A stretch of DNA of 64,000 nt from DATBRC01 sp036560485 (GCA_036560485.1 DATBRC010000020.1:186001-250000), one strand, 5' to 3'. Positions 54,256 through 63,974 are shown, counted from the stretch's first letter. Notes: generated by a model not told the origin, from the sequence alone. A program made the numbers and translations.

Positions 54256-54630
54256 TTAAGCTTTCATCTAATAGGGCATCCCTATACCTTGATAAACACA
54301 TTTCAGTGCATATCAAATACATGGATTACAGACAACTTTACCCTGTTGTAGAGTAGCTTATTTATTGCTCAATAGAAAGCAAACCATTACCATTTTGCAA
54401 CCAATCAAATAAGAATTCGGATAGTAAATTGTTAATTTATTTAACAATTAAAATTGTTTATGGAAAATATTCCAGTGTGCTAACGCAAGAAGGTGATGAT
54501 TTTCTGCTTATGCGAAAAAGCAATGCATGAACATCACGGAAAGGCTTTAAATGGGTAAATGAGAGGAGATGTGAAAAGTAAGTCAATGAACAAGAAAATT
54601 GTGCACTGATTAAGCTCTTTTTAATTATGG
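54256..54630. other. AT-rich intergenic region with nested palindromes
   Basis: 375 bases. AATTGTTAA (54427-54435) and TTAACAATT (54441-54449) are inverted copies, and AATTGTT recurs at 54452-54458. Position about 170 bases before the GGDEF/EAL gene suits a regulator site or a transcript hairpin. No gene is seen. Confidence 0.5.
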
Positions 54631-54969
54631 CTACTTACTGTTCGGTTCAGGTAACAGACATGCATCGACGACTTGCAGATCATTATCTTTTGCAAAATTC
54701 ACAACAAAATGGAAAGCGAGTGGCTCGAAGCTGCGCAGCTCCTCATTGACCACTACTGATTTAACCCCATTCAATAATGTCGGACGAACATAGGGAGAAT
54801 ATTGAAGATGTGCATTCGGGCCACTTGAACCTTCCGGACTAAAGCAGGCAAGCACTCCACATAAACGCTCTGCCCAGTCACTCGGACGAAATGGCTTTCC
54901 ATCACTGGTCACACCTTGAATGAAGAATTCACGCGCAACTTTGTTGGGAGGTACAACAGGATCAGCCAT
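54631..54969 (-). CDS. DUF3579 family protein
   Basis: 112 residues, soluble. The start FFIQGVTSDGKPFRPSDWAERLCGVLACF and the later PYVRPTLLNGVKSVVVNEELR match DUF3579, a small betaproteobacterial family of unknown function. No signal or membrane segment. Transcribed alone. Confidence 0.85.
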   Translation of the reverse strand: MADPVVPPNKVAREFFIQGVTSDGKPFRPSDWAERLCGVLACFSPEGSSGPNAHLQYSPYVRPTLLNGVKSVVVNEELRSFEPLAFHFVVNFAKDNDLQVVDACLLPEPNSK

Positions 54970-55141
54970 GTCGGCAGCTCGATTCTATAGCTTCAGCTAT
55001 CCAGATTTACTTGCCATGATTCTGTCATGCCAAGTCTTCACAATAGATATGTATTATATCTTATAGGAGACTTAATTTGAAACAACATACCATATTGTGA
55101 AATTTGGCTATCAATAACGATCTTGTGGTGCTATGTACGGC

Positions 55142-56098
55142 TCAGCTAAGCCACACTGCCAATGACAATAGTAATAAAAGCAGCATCCAGAGCAAGAGCG
55201 CTCGCCAAACAAGTCCGACTGTACTTTGTAGTGTACGCACCGTTGGCATCTCACCTGGCAAAGTATCCACTTCGACACTTTGCGGATCAACCATCGATGC
55301 ATCCAATGTCGGTACCACCAACGCGGTTTCAGTCGATGTCCCCAAGCGTACGCCCATCGCGCCTCCGCCCGCAGAAAGAAGAATGCCTACCGACTCATCC
55401 TTCCAACGGTCGGCAAAATTCCGCCATGCATAGATTGCATCTTCAAAATTGCCAACGATGGCAAAAGCAACGGCTGTCAACCGCACGGGAATCCAGTCAA
55501 TCCAATAAAAGGCCTGTGCAGCAAAGCGTCCGAATGATTCATTTTTCAAATGCTCAGGCTCATTCCATGCCCGAGCCAGATATTCTGCGACGCGATACAT
55601 CACCGCACAGGCGGGACCGATCGGCATTAAAAACCAGAAGAACACGCCAAAGACAGTGCGATGCGTCGTAATCAATGCCTGCTCCACGGCGATACGAGCA
55701 ATCTCGTTGGCGTCCATTGCAGTTGCATCTTGTGCCGTCCATTCTGTCAATAATGCGCGTGCCGCAATTTCATCTCCGGCATTGAGCGCAAGTTGAATCG
55801 AAGTGAAGTAGTGACTGTAATGACGGAATCCTAGAGTCAAATAGACAATCAGGATGTTCCATGCCAACGCGGCAATCGGGCTGATTTTGGTACATAACCA
55901 ATATATCAATGCAGTCGGCACCATCAATGCACACATCATGGCGAACCATGCTGCCTTTCCCTGGCTGGCCTTGCCTGCATTAAACCAGCCTTCCATCCGA
56001 TGAGCGAGATGGCTAATCCCCGCATACAAATAGTTCTCTGCGCGTAATGGCCGCAGTTGTTCAATCAGCAGGGAAAAAAGAATAGAAAAAAATGTCAT
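55142..56098 (-). CDS. CobD/CbiB (AmpE)-like membrane protein
   Basis: 318 residues with about four to five hydrophobic helices. The start FFSILFSLLIEQLRPL and the region GFRHYSHYFTSIQLALNAGDEIAARALL resemble CobD/CbiB family proteins, which include adenosylcobinamide-phosphate synthase and AmpE. The later HRTVFGVFFWFLMPIGPACAVMYR and DWIPVRLTAVAFAIVGNFEDA are the conserved part. No other cobalamin gene is nearby, so the AmpE-like, non-cobalamin branch is more likely. Sits upstream of DUF3579. Confidence 0.82.
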   Translation of the reverse strand: MTFFSILFSLLIEQLRPLRAENYLYAGISHLAHRMEGWFNAGKASQGKAAWFAMMCALMVPTALIYWLCTKISPIAALAWNILIVYLTLGFRHYSHYFTSIQLALNAGDEIAARALLTEWTAQDATAMDANEIARIAVEQALITTHRTVFGVFFWFLMPIGPACAVMYRVAEYLARAWNEPEHLKNESFGRFAAQAFYWIDWIPVRLTAVAFAIVGNFEDAIYAWRNFADRWKDESVGILLSAGGGAMGVRLGTSTETALVVPTLDASMVDPQSVEVDTLPGEMPTVRTLQSTVGLVWRALLLWMLLLLLLSLAVWLS

Positions 56099-56214
56099 CA
56101 GGCCGCTTTCTTATGTGTCAACTAACCAATACGATAACGCAGTGCACTGAGAGAATCAAACATGGATGTTCATCACACCTGCACAATTAACAACAGCGTC
56201 CGGGAAAATGAACA

Positions 56215-56886
56215 TCAAGCACGCAAAAAATGGAAAAGATTTCTCAGCATGCCCGCTGTCGCACCCCAAATGAAAAAGCGCCCATAGGGCATTGAGTAAA
56301 AACTTCTGCGCCCCAACTCCTTGGGAAAATCAATCGTGCGACGCTGATGATTCATGCCATCCATCAAAAATGACAGCGGCACCTCGAATATTTCGGCAAC
56401 CTCGAATGGATCCGCACGCAACTCAAACGGCGGATGCACAATTGCGACAACCGGCGTCACAAGGTAGCCTGTGATGGTCGCATAATCCGGCAATGTGCCA
56501 ATCACCTCGACATGACGACGATCAAGGCCCACTTCTTCCTCGGTCTCGCGCAAAGCTGTTTCAATGGGAGAAGCATCCGTCTCTTCCATCCGCCCACCTG
56601 GAAAACTTATCTGACCGCCATGATCGGTCAAATGGGCAGTACGTTGTGTCAGCAGCAAAGTAGGTTCCGGGTTACGCATGACAATCGGCAGCAACACGGC
56701 CGCTCGTGTTAACTCTGTGGTCATTTGACGTACGCGATTTTCATCCGAAATTTCCGGTGTCCATTCCGGAGGATCAGTGAAACGCGCGCGCAATCTGTCA
56801 ATCGCCAGATGCTTTGGATCAACGGCCATCTCTCCAGCAATGGACTCAATCGGGATTATTTGCGGATCAAACGAAAGCGTAGCCAA
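56215..56886 (-). CDS. Nudix hydrolase (CoA pyrophosphatase-like)
   Basis: 223 residues. The Nudix box GGRMEETDASPIETALRETEEEVGL is complete. The preceding LTQRTAHLTDHGGQISFPGG is the mark of the NudL group, which splits CoA or related dinucleotides. Start codon is TTG at 56886 with AGGA seven bases upstream; the first in-frame ATG lies 19 codons inside. Function by family only. Confidence 0.9.
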   Translation of the reverse strand: MATLSFDPQIIPIESIAGEMAVDPKHLAIDRLRARFTDPPEWTPEISDENRVRQMTTELTRAAVLLPIVMRNPEPTLLLTQRTAHLTDHGGQISFPGGRMEETDASPIETALRETEEEVGLDRRHVEVIGTLPDYATITGYLVTPVVAIVHPPFELRADPFEVAEIFEVPLSFLMDGMNHQRRTIDFPKELGRRSFYSMPYGRFFIWGATAGMLRNLFHFLRA

Positions 56887-57007
56887 GTCTTATTCCTAAA
56901 AAGCTCATTTTATTCTGAAAGTCATTCAAGTGGCATTGGATCGTTTCGTGGGCGCATTGAAATAAATGCATTCAGCCTCAGTATTAATAATATGGGAAAT
57001 AAAAAAA

Positions 57008-57037
57008 CAAAAAGGGCACCTAGAGGCGCCCTTTTTT
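57008..57037 (-). terminator. Rho-independent terminator of rplS operon
   Basis: On the minus strand GGGCGCC pairs with GGTGCCC (one G-U) and is followed by a T run, 18 bases after the rplS stop. Confidence 0.9.
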
Positions 57038-57055
57038 GCAAACCACAGCAATAGA

Positions 57056-57442
57056 TTACTCTGCTGCTTGCTTTTCTGCAGTGCGACGATTTGGCAACTT
57101 CTCTTTAATACGAGCCGATTTGCCTGAACGATCGCGCAGGTAATACAGTTTGGCACGGCGCACATCGCCGCGACGTTTGACTTCGATCGATGCGATCATA
57201 GGAGAATACAGTTGGAATGTACGCTCAACGCCTTCGCCGGAAGAAATCTTGCGAACGATGAAGTTGGAATTCAAGCCACGATTACGGCGAGAAATCACAA
57301 CACCTTCGTAAGCCTGTGCACGCTTGCGCGTACCTTCAACAACGTTAACGTTGACGACCACGGTATCGCCTGGGGCGAAGTCGGGGATATTTTTAGCGAG
57401 ACGGGTAATCTCTTCTTGCTCAAGTTGCTGGATCAAGTCCAT
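57056..57442 (-). CDS. rplS: Ribosomal protein L19
   Basis: 128 residues, large-subunit protein at the subunit interface. Typical stretches: FAPGDTVVVNVNVVEGTRKRAQAYEGVVISRRNRGLNSNFIVRKISSGEGVERTFQLYSP in parts. Last gene of the rpsP-rimM-trmD-rplS operon, 101 bases after trmD. GGAG lies before the ATG. Confidence 0.97.
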   Translation of the reverse strand: MDLIQQLEQEEITRLAKNIPDFAPGDTVVVNVNVVEGTRKRAQAYEGVVISRRNRGLNSNFIVRKISSGEGVERTFQLYSPMIASIEVKRRGDVRRAKLYYLRDRSGKSARIKEKLPNRRTAEKQAAE

Positions 57443-57543
57443 TTTTAGCTCCTGATACCATCTTGCTGACGCTGGTTATTTAACCGTTTTTGCTCAGTAG
57501 AGGATGGGGGTTACAAATACAGGCAAACCACACCTGCTCGATA

Positions 57544-58290
57544 CTACAAACTACTTAAAAATTTCTCATCGGCGCGAGATAACAAACCTGCTACACGCGC
57601 TTTCACAATCAAATCCGGTCGCTTTTTGACGGTTGCTGCCAACATCTGCTCACGCCGCCACTTCTCAATCTCAGCGTGATGCCCACCCAACAAAACCGAT
57701 GGCACTGCCACGCCTTCATATACTTCCGGCCGCGTGTAATGCGGACAATCCAACAAGCCATTTACAAAGCTGTCTTCAACAGCAGATGTATCGTCATTCA
57801 ATACACCGGGCAACTGCCGAATCACTGCATCCATCAATGCCATCGCCGGCAATTCACCGCCGGACAGCACGAAATCGCCAAGGCTGATTTCTTCGTCGAC
57901 ACAACGATCCAATAATCGTTGATCAACTGCTTCATAACGTCCGCACAACAATACCAAACCGGGCTCTGTCGTCATTTGCATCACGCGGCTATGCGTGAGC
58001 GGCTGGCCTTGCGGCGACAAATACACAACCCGCGGTACTGCCAATCCTTGCTCAATCTGGCGCGTCTTTGCAGCATGAATTGCTGTTTCCAACGGTTTAG
58101 CCAACATCACCATACCGGGACCGCCACCATACGGGCGATCATCAACGGTACGGTGATTGTCGCTCGTGAAATCCCGAGGATTCCACAACGCCAAATCACA
58201 TTTTTTCTGGTCAAACGCACGCCGGGTAATGCCCGACTGCGTCAGTGCGGTGAACATTTCCGGAAAGAGCGTGACGACATCGAATTGCAT
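57544..58290 (-). CDS. trmD: tRNA (guanine-37-N1)-methyltransferase TrmD
   Basis: 248 residues; methylates G37 of tRNAs from SAM, preventing frameshifts. Motifs: FDVVTLFPEMF, RPYGGGPGMVM, LCGRYEAVDQRLLD, DFVLSGGELPAM; the knotted SAM site is intact. Start at 58290 with GGAGGG upstream; the ATG at 58302 is less well placed. Third gene of the operon. Confidence 0.96.
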   Translation of the reverse strand: MQFDVVTLFPEMFTALTQSGITRRAFDQKKCDLALWNPRDFTSDNHRTVDDRPYGGGPGMVMLAKPLETAIHAAKTRQIEQGLAVPRVVYLSPQGQPLTHSRVMQMTTEPGLVLLCGRYEAVDQRLLDRCVDEEISLGDFVLSGGELPAMALMDAVIRQLPGVLNDDTSAVEDSFVNGLLDCPHYTRPEVYEGVAVPSVLLGGHHAEIEKWRREQMLAATVKKRPDLIVKARVAGLLSRADEKFLSSL

Positions 58291-58341
58291 CTCGCCCTCC
58301 ATCTTATGTTTAACGTAATTCGCAGCGGCGAATTACTTCCG

Positions 58342-58380
58342 CTCTCTCCCTCTCCTTTCGGGAGAGGGTCGGGGTGAGGG
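58342..58380. repeat. REP-like palindrome inside the ribosomal operon
   Basis: CCCTCTCC and GGGAGAGGG form a strong hairpin at about 58348-58367, followed by a GGGTGAGGG tail. This is a repeat pattern widely dispersed in proteobacteria. It lies in the gap between rimM and trmD and could trim trmD-rplS expression. Confidence 0.6.
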
Positions 58381-58450
58381 ATTGAGCGTTCACACTATCT
58401 AAATACAAACGCTCAATGCGTTCCACACCTACCAATTCACCAACCGGGAT

Positions 58451-58978
58451 CTAGTAATCCAAACCCCAGTCGACCGTAATCTTTTTAGCTTTTTGATCTA
58501 CCGTTTTGATGAAATGATCAACAAACGGGATCAGGCATTCTTGTTTTGGCTTCTCTGCATCCTGAACATCCGGCGCGGTCACACACAAAATAGGATGTGC
58601 GCCGTTATCCATCAGATCTCTCACCAGCCCTAAATGCTCACCTTGCAGATTTTCTACCGACAAGCCGATCAAATCGACCCAGTAAAATTCATCATCTGCC
58701 AAAGGAGGAAAGAGGCTCCGCGAAATCTGCACTGTCGCACCCTTGAGCGCTTCAGCTGCCTCTCGATCCGATACACCTACCAGCTTCGCCACCACATCAC
58801 CGCTGTGGTATTTGGCTTGCATCATATCGATATCGCGCAATTCGGGCTTATCCAGCCACCATGTCTTGGCGTGTAACAGCGCATCTGCATCGGTTGAGTA
58901 GGGTTTGATTCGAACCCAACCATTTAGACCATATGCACCGGACACATAACCTACCAACATCAAGTCCTCAGGGATCAT
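58451..58978 (-). CDS. rimM: 16S rRNA processing protein RimM
   Basis: 175 residues; helps mature the 30S subunit by binding S19. Features: LVGYVSGAYGLNGWVRIKP at the start and DEFYWVDLIGLSVEN in the PRC-like second domain. The ATG at 58978 is chosen (AGGGG just upstream); the upstream alternative is a TTG at 59005 with no ribosome site. Follows rpsP. Confidence 0.94.
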   Translation of the reverse strand: MIPEDLMLVGYVSGAYGLNGWVRIKPYSTDADALLHAKTWWLDKPELRDIDMMQAKYHSGDVVAKLVGVSDREAAEALKGATVQISRSLFPPLADDEFYWVDLIGLSVENLQGEHLGLVRDLMDNGAHPILCVTAPDVQDAEKPKQECLIPFVDHFIKTVDQKAKKITVDWGLDY

Positions 58979-59008
58979 GACCCCTGATGCAGTCTTTAGC
59001 GACAAAAC

Positions 59009-59260
59009 TTAAGCGGCAGCTTTGCCAGCCTGGCTGACCAAACGTGCTACTGTAGGCGACAATTGTGCGCCAACGCCTTGCCAATAAGCCAAGCGGTCTT
59101 GTGCGACGCGAACGCTTTCTTCACCACCGGCAGCAACCGGATTGTAAAAACCGATGCGCTCAATGAAGCGGCCATCACGGCGATTGCGCGAATCAGTTGC
59201 GACGATATTGAAAAACGGGCGCTTCTTTGCGCCACCACGAGCTAAACGAATAACGACCAT
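59009..59260 (-). CDS. rpsP: Ribosomal protein S16
   Basis: 83 residues, small-subunit protein needed in 30S assembly. Start MVVIRLARGGAKKRPFFNIV and the region RDGRFIERIGFYNPVA are diagnostic. First gene of the rpsP-rimM-trmD-rplS operon. Confidence 0.98.
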   Translation of the reverse strand: MVVIRLARGGAKKRPFFNIVATDSRNRRDGRFIERIGFYNPVAAGGEESVRVAQDRLAYWQGVGAQLSPTVARLVSQAGKAAA

Positions 59261-59472
59261 AATATTTCCAAAAAGTGTGACAAGGACGGAAAAAGCCGCA
59301 AATTATAGCGTAAATTCCATGTAAACAGCAACTCTAATCACTGATGGACACGTGCCCGACGAGCCAAAATTACTTATTTACAATTTTTTAATCGGGAACA
59401 GGATGAATGATTGCTTTGAGTACATCGCTGATGCACACTACGGCACGAATTTCCTCTTAAAGATATCTACTA

Positions 59473-59889
59473 ATGCATCCTCGACACAAAAACAAAACCC
59501 TCACCACCTTTTTTGCCAGCGTCTTTGGCAGCATCGGTCTGCATCGATTTTATATGTATGGGCAAAAGGATCGCTGGGCATGGGTACATTTACTGTCTTT
59601 GCCCCTTTCCGGCATTGCAGTTGCAATCTTTGGCAATCAGCCCATCCTGATAACGTTCAGTCCATTGCTCATTTCAGGTTTGGCAGGATTCCTGGAAGCG
59701 CTTGTTATAGGATTAACGCCGGATGACAAATGGGATGCCAAGCACAATCCGAATTCTGGCCGTCAATCACAATCCAATTGGCCACTCGCATTATTATTAG
59801 TATTGACCGTTGGTGTTGGCGCAGTTTCCTTGATTGCAATGATTGCCCGCTTTTTTGACTTGCTCTATACAGGTGGTGCGTACGGTTAA
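59473..59889 (+). CDS. TM2-domain-like membrane protein
   Basis: 138 residues with about four hydrophobic helices. The TM2 hallmark is visible as GSIGLHRFYMYGQKDRWAW in the first pair. A linker DDKWDAKHNPNSGRQSQSN separates a final helix. Function is unknown. Its own terminator follows; the ribosome site is weak. Confidence 0.78.
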   Translation: MHPRHKNKTLTTFFASVFGSIGLHRFYMYGQKDRWAWVHLLSLPLSGIAVAIFGNQPILITFSPLLISGLAGFLEALVIGLTPDDKWDAKHNPNSGRQSQSNWPLALLLVLTVGVGAVSLIAMIARFFDLLYTGGAYG

Positions 59890-59926
59890 ACCGTTCTTGG
59901 TATTTTCCTAAAAATGCATCATCAAT

Positions 59927-59955
59927 AAAAAAGCAGCCTATCAGCTGCTTTTTTA
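59927..59955. terminator. Bidirectional terminator
   Basis: AAAAAAGCAGC and GCTGCTTTTTT around a six-base loop, between the TM2-like gene and the convergent acyl-CoA dehydrogenase gene. Confidence 0.92.
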
Positions 59956-59985
59956 TTTGCTTATCACAATACTTCAGAAAAAAAA

Positions 59986-61776
59986 TTAGAACTGGTCTTC
60001 ACTCAAGGCCAACACACCCACACTGCCTTCCAGTATCGACGTTCTGTAACCCAACGCTTGCGACAAAATATGGTCGGCAAAAAAGCGTGCGGTAGCAATT
60101 TTTGCCTGATAAAACTTGGCATCATCTTCACTCGCCTTCAGCTTTTGTTCCGCAATCAACGCAGCACGCGCCATTTGCCAACCGCCCAGTACGATGCCAG
60201 CCATCTTGAGATAAGGGACGCTGCCTGCAAACACGGCTTTGATGTCCGACTTCATATTGCTCGCAACATAAGTGACGACTTCTTCCAGAGCAGTGGAAGC
60301 TGCACTTAATTGCTTGCGTATCACTGCACAATCAGCCAACGCTGAAGCCGCAAGTTCGGCTTCCGTTTTACGAATTTGCGCAATGATGCCCTTTGCCGTT
60401 GCGCCACCATCACGTACTGTTTTGCGACCCACCAAATCGTTTGCCTGAATCGCGGTTGTGCCTTCATAGATCGCCAGAATACGCGCATCGCGATAATACT
60501 GAGCAGCACCGGTTTCTTCGATAAAGCCCATACCGCCATGCACTTGCACGCCAGTCGATGCAACATCGATCGACAATTCGGTAGACCAGCCTTTTACGAT
60601 GGGCACCATGTACTCATAAAATGCATGACTGGCTTTGCGTGTCGTTTCATCGGGATGACGATGTGCGGCGTCCGATGCTGCCGCCGTCACATACGCCAAT
60701 GCGCGCGAAGCTTCGATCTGTGCACGCATCGACATCAGCATGCGGCGCACGTCAGGTTGATGAATGATGGTCACGGGGCCGGGAGATCCTGCAAGATCGC
60801 GCGATTGCACGCGGTCTTTTGCATACGCCACTGCTTTTTGATACGCGCGCTCCGCTACCGAGATGCCTTGCATGCCCACCGCAAAGCGAGCAGCATTCAT
60901 CATGATGAACATGTATTCGAGACCGCGGTTTTCTTCGCCGACGATGGTGCCAATCGCACCGTCATGATCACCGAATTGCAATACGGCCGTTGGGCTCGCC
61001 TTGATACCCATTTTGTGTTCAATCGATACGCAATGCACATCATTGCGTGCACCGAGTGAGCCATCCGCATTGATCAAGAACTTCGGCACGACAAATAACG
61101 AAATACCTTTTACGCCTTCCGGCGCATCGGGCGTACGTGCCAGCACAAGATGGACGATGTTCTCGGCCATATCGTGTTCGCCATAGGTGATGAAAATCTT
61201 GGTGCCGGATATTTTGTAAGTGCCGTCACCTTGCGGCACTGCGCGTGTGCGCACCATCGCCAAATCGGAACCGGCCTGAGGCTCGGTCAGATTCATTGTG
61301 CCGGTCCATTTCCCGGAGATGAAATTTTCCAGGTAAATGTTTTTCTGTTCGTCTGTCCCGGCCGTCATCAACGCTTCAATCGCACCATCGGTCAACAAAG
61401 GACAAAGCGCAAACGACAAGTTGGCCGAGTTGAGCATCTCGATACATGGCGTGGCCACAAGTTTCGGCAAACCCTGTCCACCGAATTCGACCGGATGCTG
61501 TACACCTTGCCAGCCTGCTTCGGCATAGGCTTTGAACGCTTCCTTGAATCCTTTGGTAGTCGTTACTTTTCCATCGTGCCAGCTGCTCGGTTCTTTATCA
61601 CCGATAAAATTCAATGGTGCAATGACCTCGCCACAAAACTTGGCATTTTCTTCCAGTACCGCTTCGACAGTTTCAGGAGTGGCATCTTCGCAGCCTGGCA
61701 AGGCATTTACTTCTTTCAAGCCTGCCAGTTCGTTCAGCACGAATAGCATGTCTTTTAACGGTGCGACATAACTCAT
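59986..61776 (-). CDS. Acyl-CoA dehydrogenase
   Basis: 596 residues, long form with an extra C-terminal domain (as in the DUF1974/AcdA-like group). It oxidises fatty acyl-CoA to enoyl-CoA with FAD, passing electrons to ETF. Motifs: MNLTEPQAGSDLAMVRTRA, YKISGTKIFITYGEHD, and YRDARILAIYEGTTAIQANDLVGRK with the catalytic Glu region. GAGGAG precedes the ATG. The gene for ETF alpha starts the same direction upstream, so the three genes form an oxidation block. Confidence 0.95.
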   Translation of the reverse strand: MSYVAPLKDMLFVLNELAGLKEVNALPGCEDATPETVEAVLEENAKFCGEVIAPLNFIGDKEPSSWHDGKVTTTKGFKEAFKAYAEAGWQGVQHPVEFGGQGLPKLVATPCIEMLNSANLSFALCPLLTDGAIEALMTAGTDEQKNIYLENFISGKWTGTMNLTEPQAGSDLAMVRTRAVPQGDGTYKISGTKIFITYGEHDMAENIVHLVLARTPDAPEGVKGISLFVVPKFLINADGSLGARNDVHCVSIEHKMGIKASPTAVLQFGDHDGAIGTIVGEENRGLEYMFIMMNAARFAVGMQGISVAERAYQKAVAYAKDRVQSRDLAGSPGPVTIIHQPDVRRMLMSMRAQIEASRALAYVTAAASDAAHRHPDETTRKASHAFYEYMVPIVKGWSTELSIDVASTGVQVHGGMGFIEETGAAQYYRDARILAIYEGTTAIQANDLVGRKTVRDGGATAKGIIAQIRKTEAELAASALADCAVIRKQLSAASTALEEVVTYVASNMKSDIKAVFAGSVPYLKMAGIVLGGWQMARAALIAEQKLKASEDDAKFYQAKIATARFFADHILSQALGYRTSILEGSVGVLALSEDQF

Positions 61777-61811
61777 TACCAGCTCCTCAAAAATAATTCA
61801 CTGTGTCTTCT

Positions 61812-62741
61812 TTAACCGAGTTCTTTGACCAACGCAGGAACCACTTCAAACAAGTCACCAACGATGCCATAATCTGCCACGGAAAATATCGGTGCTTCCG
61901 GATCCTTGTTGATTGCAACAATCGTTTTCGAATCCTTCATGCCTGCCAAATGTTGAATCGCACCTGAAATACCCACGGCAATGTACAACTGCGGCGCAAC
62001 GATCTTGCCGGTTTGTCCGACTTGCCAATCGTTCGGCACATAACCTGCATCCACTGCGGCGCGCGATGCACCCATCGCAGCACCAAGGCGATCCGCCAGC
62101 GGTTCAAGAATTTTGAAGTTATCACTGGAGCCCATGCCACGGCCGCCGGAGACAATAATTTTTGCCGCTGTCAATTCTGGCCGATCGGATTTTGCCAATT
62201 CCTTCGATACAAAAGCGGATTTTCCGGAATCACTTACCGTCGTAATTTTTTCAACTGCGGCTGAACCACCAGGTGGTGCTGCATCGAAACCCGTAGTACG
62301 TACGGTAATCACCTTGACTGCATCGCTCGACTGCACTGTAGCAATCGCGTTGCCTGCATAAATGGGGCGTTCGAAAGTATCAGGCGCGTCGACTTTGGTA
62401 ATTTCGGAAATTTGTCCGACGTCGAGTTTCGCTGCAACGCGAGGCAAAATGTTTTTTCCATACGCGGTGGCCGGTGCGAGGATGTGCGAATAATTTGCAG
62501 CGATTGCCAACGCTTGTTCCGCGACGTTTTCTGCCAAGCCATCGGCAAATTGGGGAGCATCCGCAACCAGTACTTTACTGACGCCTGCAATTTTTGCTGC
62601 AGCTTCTGCAGCAGCGCCGGCATTGTGGCCTGCTACGAGCACATGAATATCGCCACCGCACTTACTTGCGGCAGTGATGGTATTCAGTGTGCTACCTTTT
62701 AATGAAACGTTATCGTGTTCTGCAATGACAAGAGCGGTCAT
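61812..62741 (-). CDS. etfA: Electron transfer flavoprotein alpha subunit
   Basis: 309 residues; binds FAD and passes electrons from acyl-CoA dehydrogenases to the respiratory chain. FAD-site motifs GGRGMGSSDNFKI and VGISGAIQHLAGMKDSKTIVAINKD are present. Start at 62741 (AAGGAA upstream). Downstream of etfB. Confidence 0.96.
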   Translation of the reverse strand: MTALVIAEHDNVSLKGSTLNTITAASKCGGDIHVLVAGHNAGAAAEAAAKIAGVSKVLVADAPQFADGLAENVAEQALAIAANYSHILAPATAYGKNILPRVAAKLDVGQISEITKVDAPDTFERPIYAGNAIATVQSSDAVKVITVRTTGFDAAPPGGSAAVEKITTVSDSGKSAFVSKELAKSDRPELTAAKIIVSGGRGMGSSDNFKILEPLADRLGAAMGASRAAVDAGYVPNDWQVGQTGKIVAPQLYIAVGISGAIQHLAGMKDSKTIVAINKDPEAPIFSVADYGIVGDLFEVVPALVKELG

Positions 62742-62831
62742 GATTTTTTCCTTGTTGGGCAAGAGCGACTGTTCCATGCACTTGCGCGTTGTTCTTGTAT
62801 TCTTGGTAGATGAGGGCTACCCTCATCGTCG

Positions 62832-63581
62832 TTAAATTACCTTGGCTTCGTTTTTAAGCTTGTTCACCAGTGCAGCAACGTCCGGCACCTTGATACCTGC
62901 TGTACGCTTCGGCGGTTCGACTACTTTGAGTGTTTTCAATCTGGGCGCCACATCTACACCGAGATCGGCAGGTTTGACGACGTCGAGTGTCTTCTTCTTC
63001 GCCTTCATGATATTTGGTAATGTCACGTAGCGCGGTTCATTCAAACGCAAATCGGTAGTAATAATTGCAGGCAGTGTGATTGCGATCGTTTCCAGACCAC
63101 CATCAACCTCACGTGTCACTTTTGCCTTGCCGTCTTCGATCACAACCTTGGATGCAAAAGTCGCTTGCGGCCAGCCCAGCAATGCAGCCAGCATTTGGCC
63201 GGTTTGATTGCAATCGTCGTCGATCGCCTGCTTGCCGAGGATGATTAATTGTGGCTGCTCTTTGTCAGCCAGTGCTTTCAAAAGCTTGGCAACCGCTAAT
63301 GGTTGCAGTTCCGTATCGGTCTCAACCAGAATGGCTCGGTCAGCGCCAATCGCCATTGCGGTACGGAGTGTCTCCTGGCATTGCGTCACACCGCAGGATA
63401 CGGCGACCACTTCTGTTGCTTTGCCGCCCTCTTTCAGGCGCATTGCTTCTTCAACCGCGATTTCGTCAAACGGATTCATCGACATCTTCACATTGGCGAT
63501 ATCGACACCTGATCCATCTGATTTAACGCGTACCTTGACGTTGTAATCGACCACACGCTTGACTGGAACCAAAACTTTCAT
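62832..63581 (-). CDS. etfB: Electron transfer flavoprotein beta subunit
   Basis: 249 residues; partner of EtfA, binds AMP. Typical start MKVLVPVKRVVDYNVKVRVK and the docking stretch QAIDDDCNQTGQMLA. Start at 63581 after AAGG; the longer frame to 63629 has no support. First gene of the etfB-etfA-acyl-CoA dehydrogenase group. Confidence 0.96.
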   Translation of the reverse strand: MKVLVPVKRVVDYNVKVRVKSDGSGVDIANVKMSMNPFDEIAVEEAMRLKEGGKATEVVAVSCGVTQCQETLRTAMAIGADRAILVETDTELQPLAVAKLLKALADKEQPQLIILGKQAIDDDCNQTGQMLAALLGWPQATFASKVVIEDGKAKVTREVDGGLETIAITLPAIITTDLRLNEPRYVTLPNIMKAKKKTLDVVKPADLGVDVAPRLKTLKVVEPPKRTAGIKVPDVAALVNKLKNEAKVI

Positions 63582-63689
63582 AGCTTTGCCTTTAGAAAAA
63601 TCGAATTGACGTAAACGTAAACTGCTCAATTATAGAAGAGATTTCGACAATGGTCAGAATTTTAGCACGATCGTTCTATTATATGTCAA

Positions 63690-63721
63690 AAAAAATCACT
63701 AAATATTTTTAGTGATTTTTG
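63690..63721 (-). terminator. Rho-independent terminator of the TusA-like gene
   Basis: AAATCACTAAA and TTTAGTGATTT form a stem around a short AT loop, with T/A runs on both sides, 25 bases after the stop of the TusA-like gene. Confidence 0.8.
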
Positions 63722-63746
63722 GTTCATGGCAGTGAAGCAAGCCAGA

Positions 63747-63974
63747 TTATTTGCGCTTCATAATAAAGATAAAATCTTTTTGCTCTTCCGCCTGAGAAAG
63801 CAATTCATTACCGGTTTGTTTTGAAAACGCCTGGAAATCTCTTACCGAGCCGGGATCAGTTGCTAGTACACGCAATATCTGACCGCTCGTCATTTCTGCC
63901 AATGCCTTCTTGGTTTTCAGAATCGGCAATGGACAATTCAAACCGCGCGCATCCAGTTCCTTATGAATTTCCAT
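63747..63974 (-). CDS. TusA-family sulfurtransferase
   Basis: 75 residues. The family pattern LDARGLNCPLPILKTKKAL holds the active Cys. Small sulfur carrier proteins of this type pass persulfide sulfur for tRNA thiolation, molybdenum cofactor or sulfur oxidation. No partner genes are in view. Start at 63974 is better spaced from GAGG than the ATG at 63980. Confidence 0.9.
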   Translation of the reverse strand: MEIHKELDARGLNCPLPILKTKKALAEMTSGQILRVLATDPGSVRDFQAFSKQTGNELLSQAEEQKDFIFIMKRK

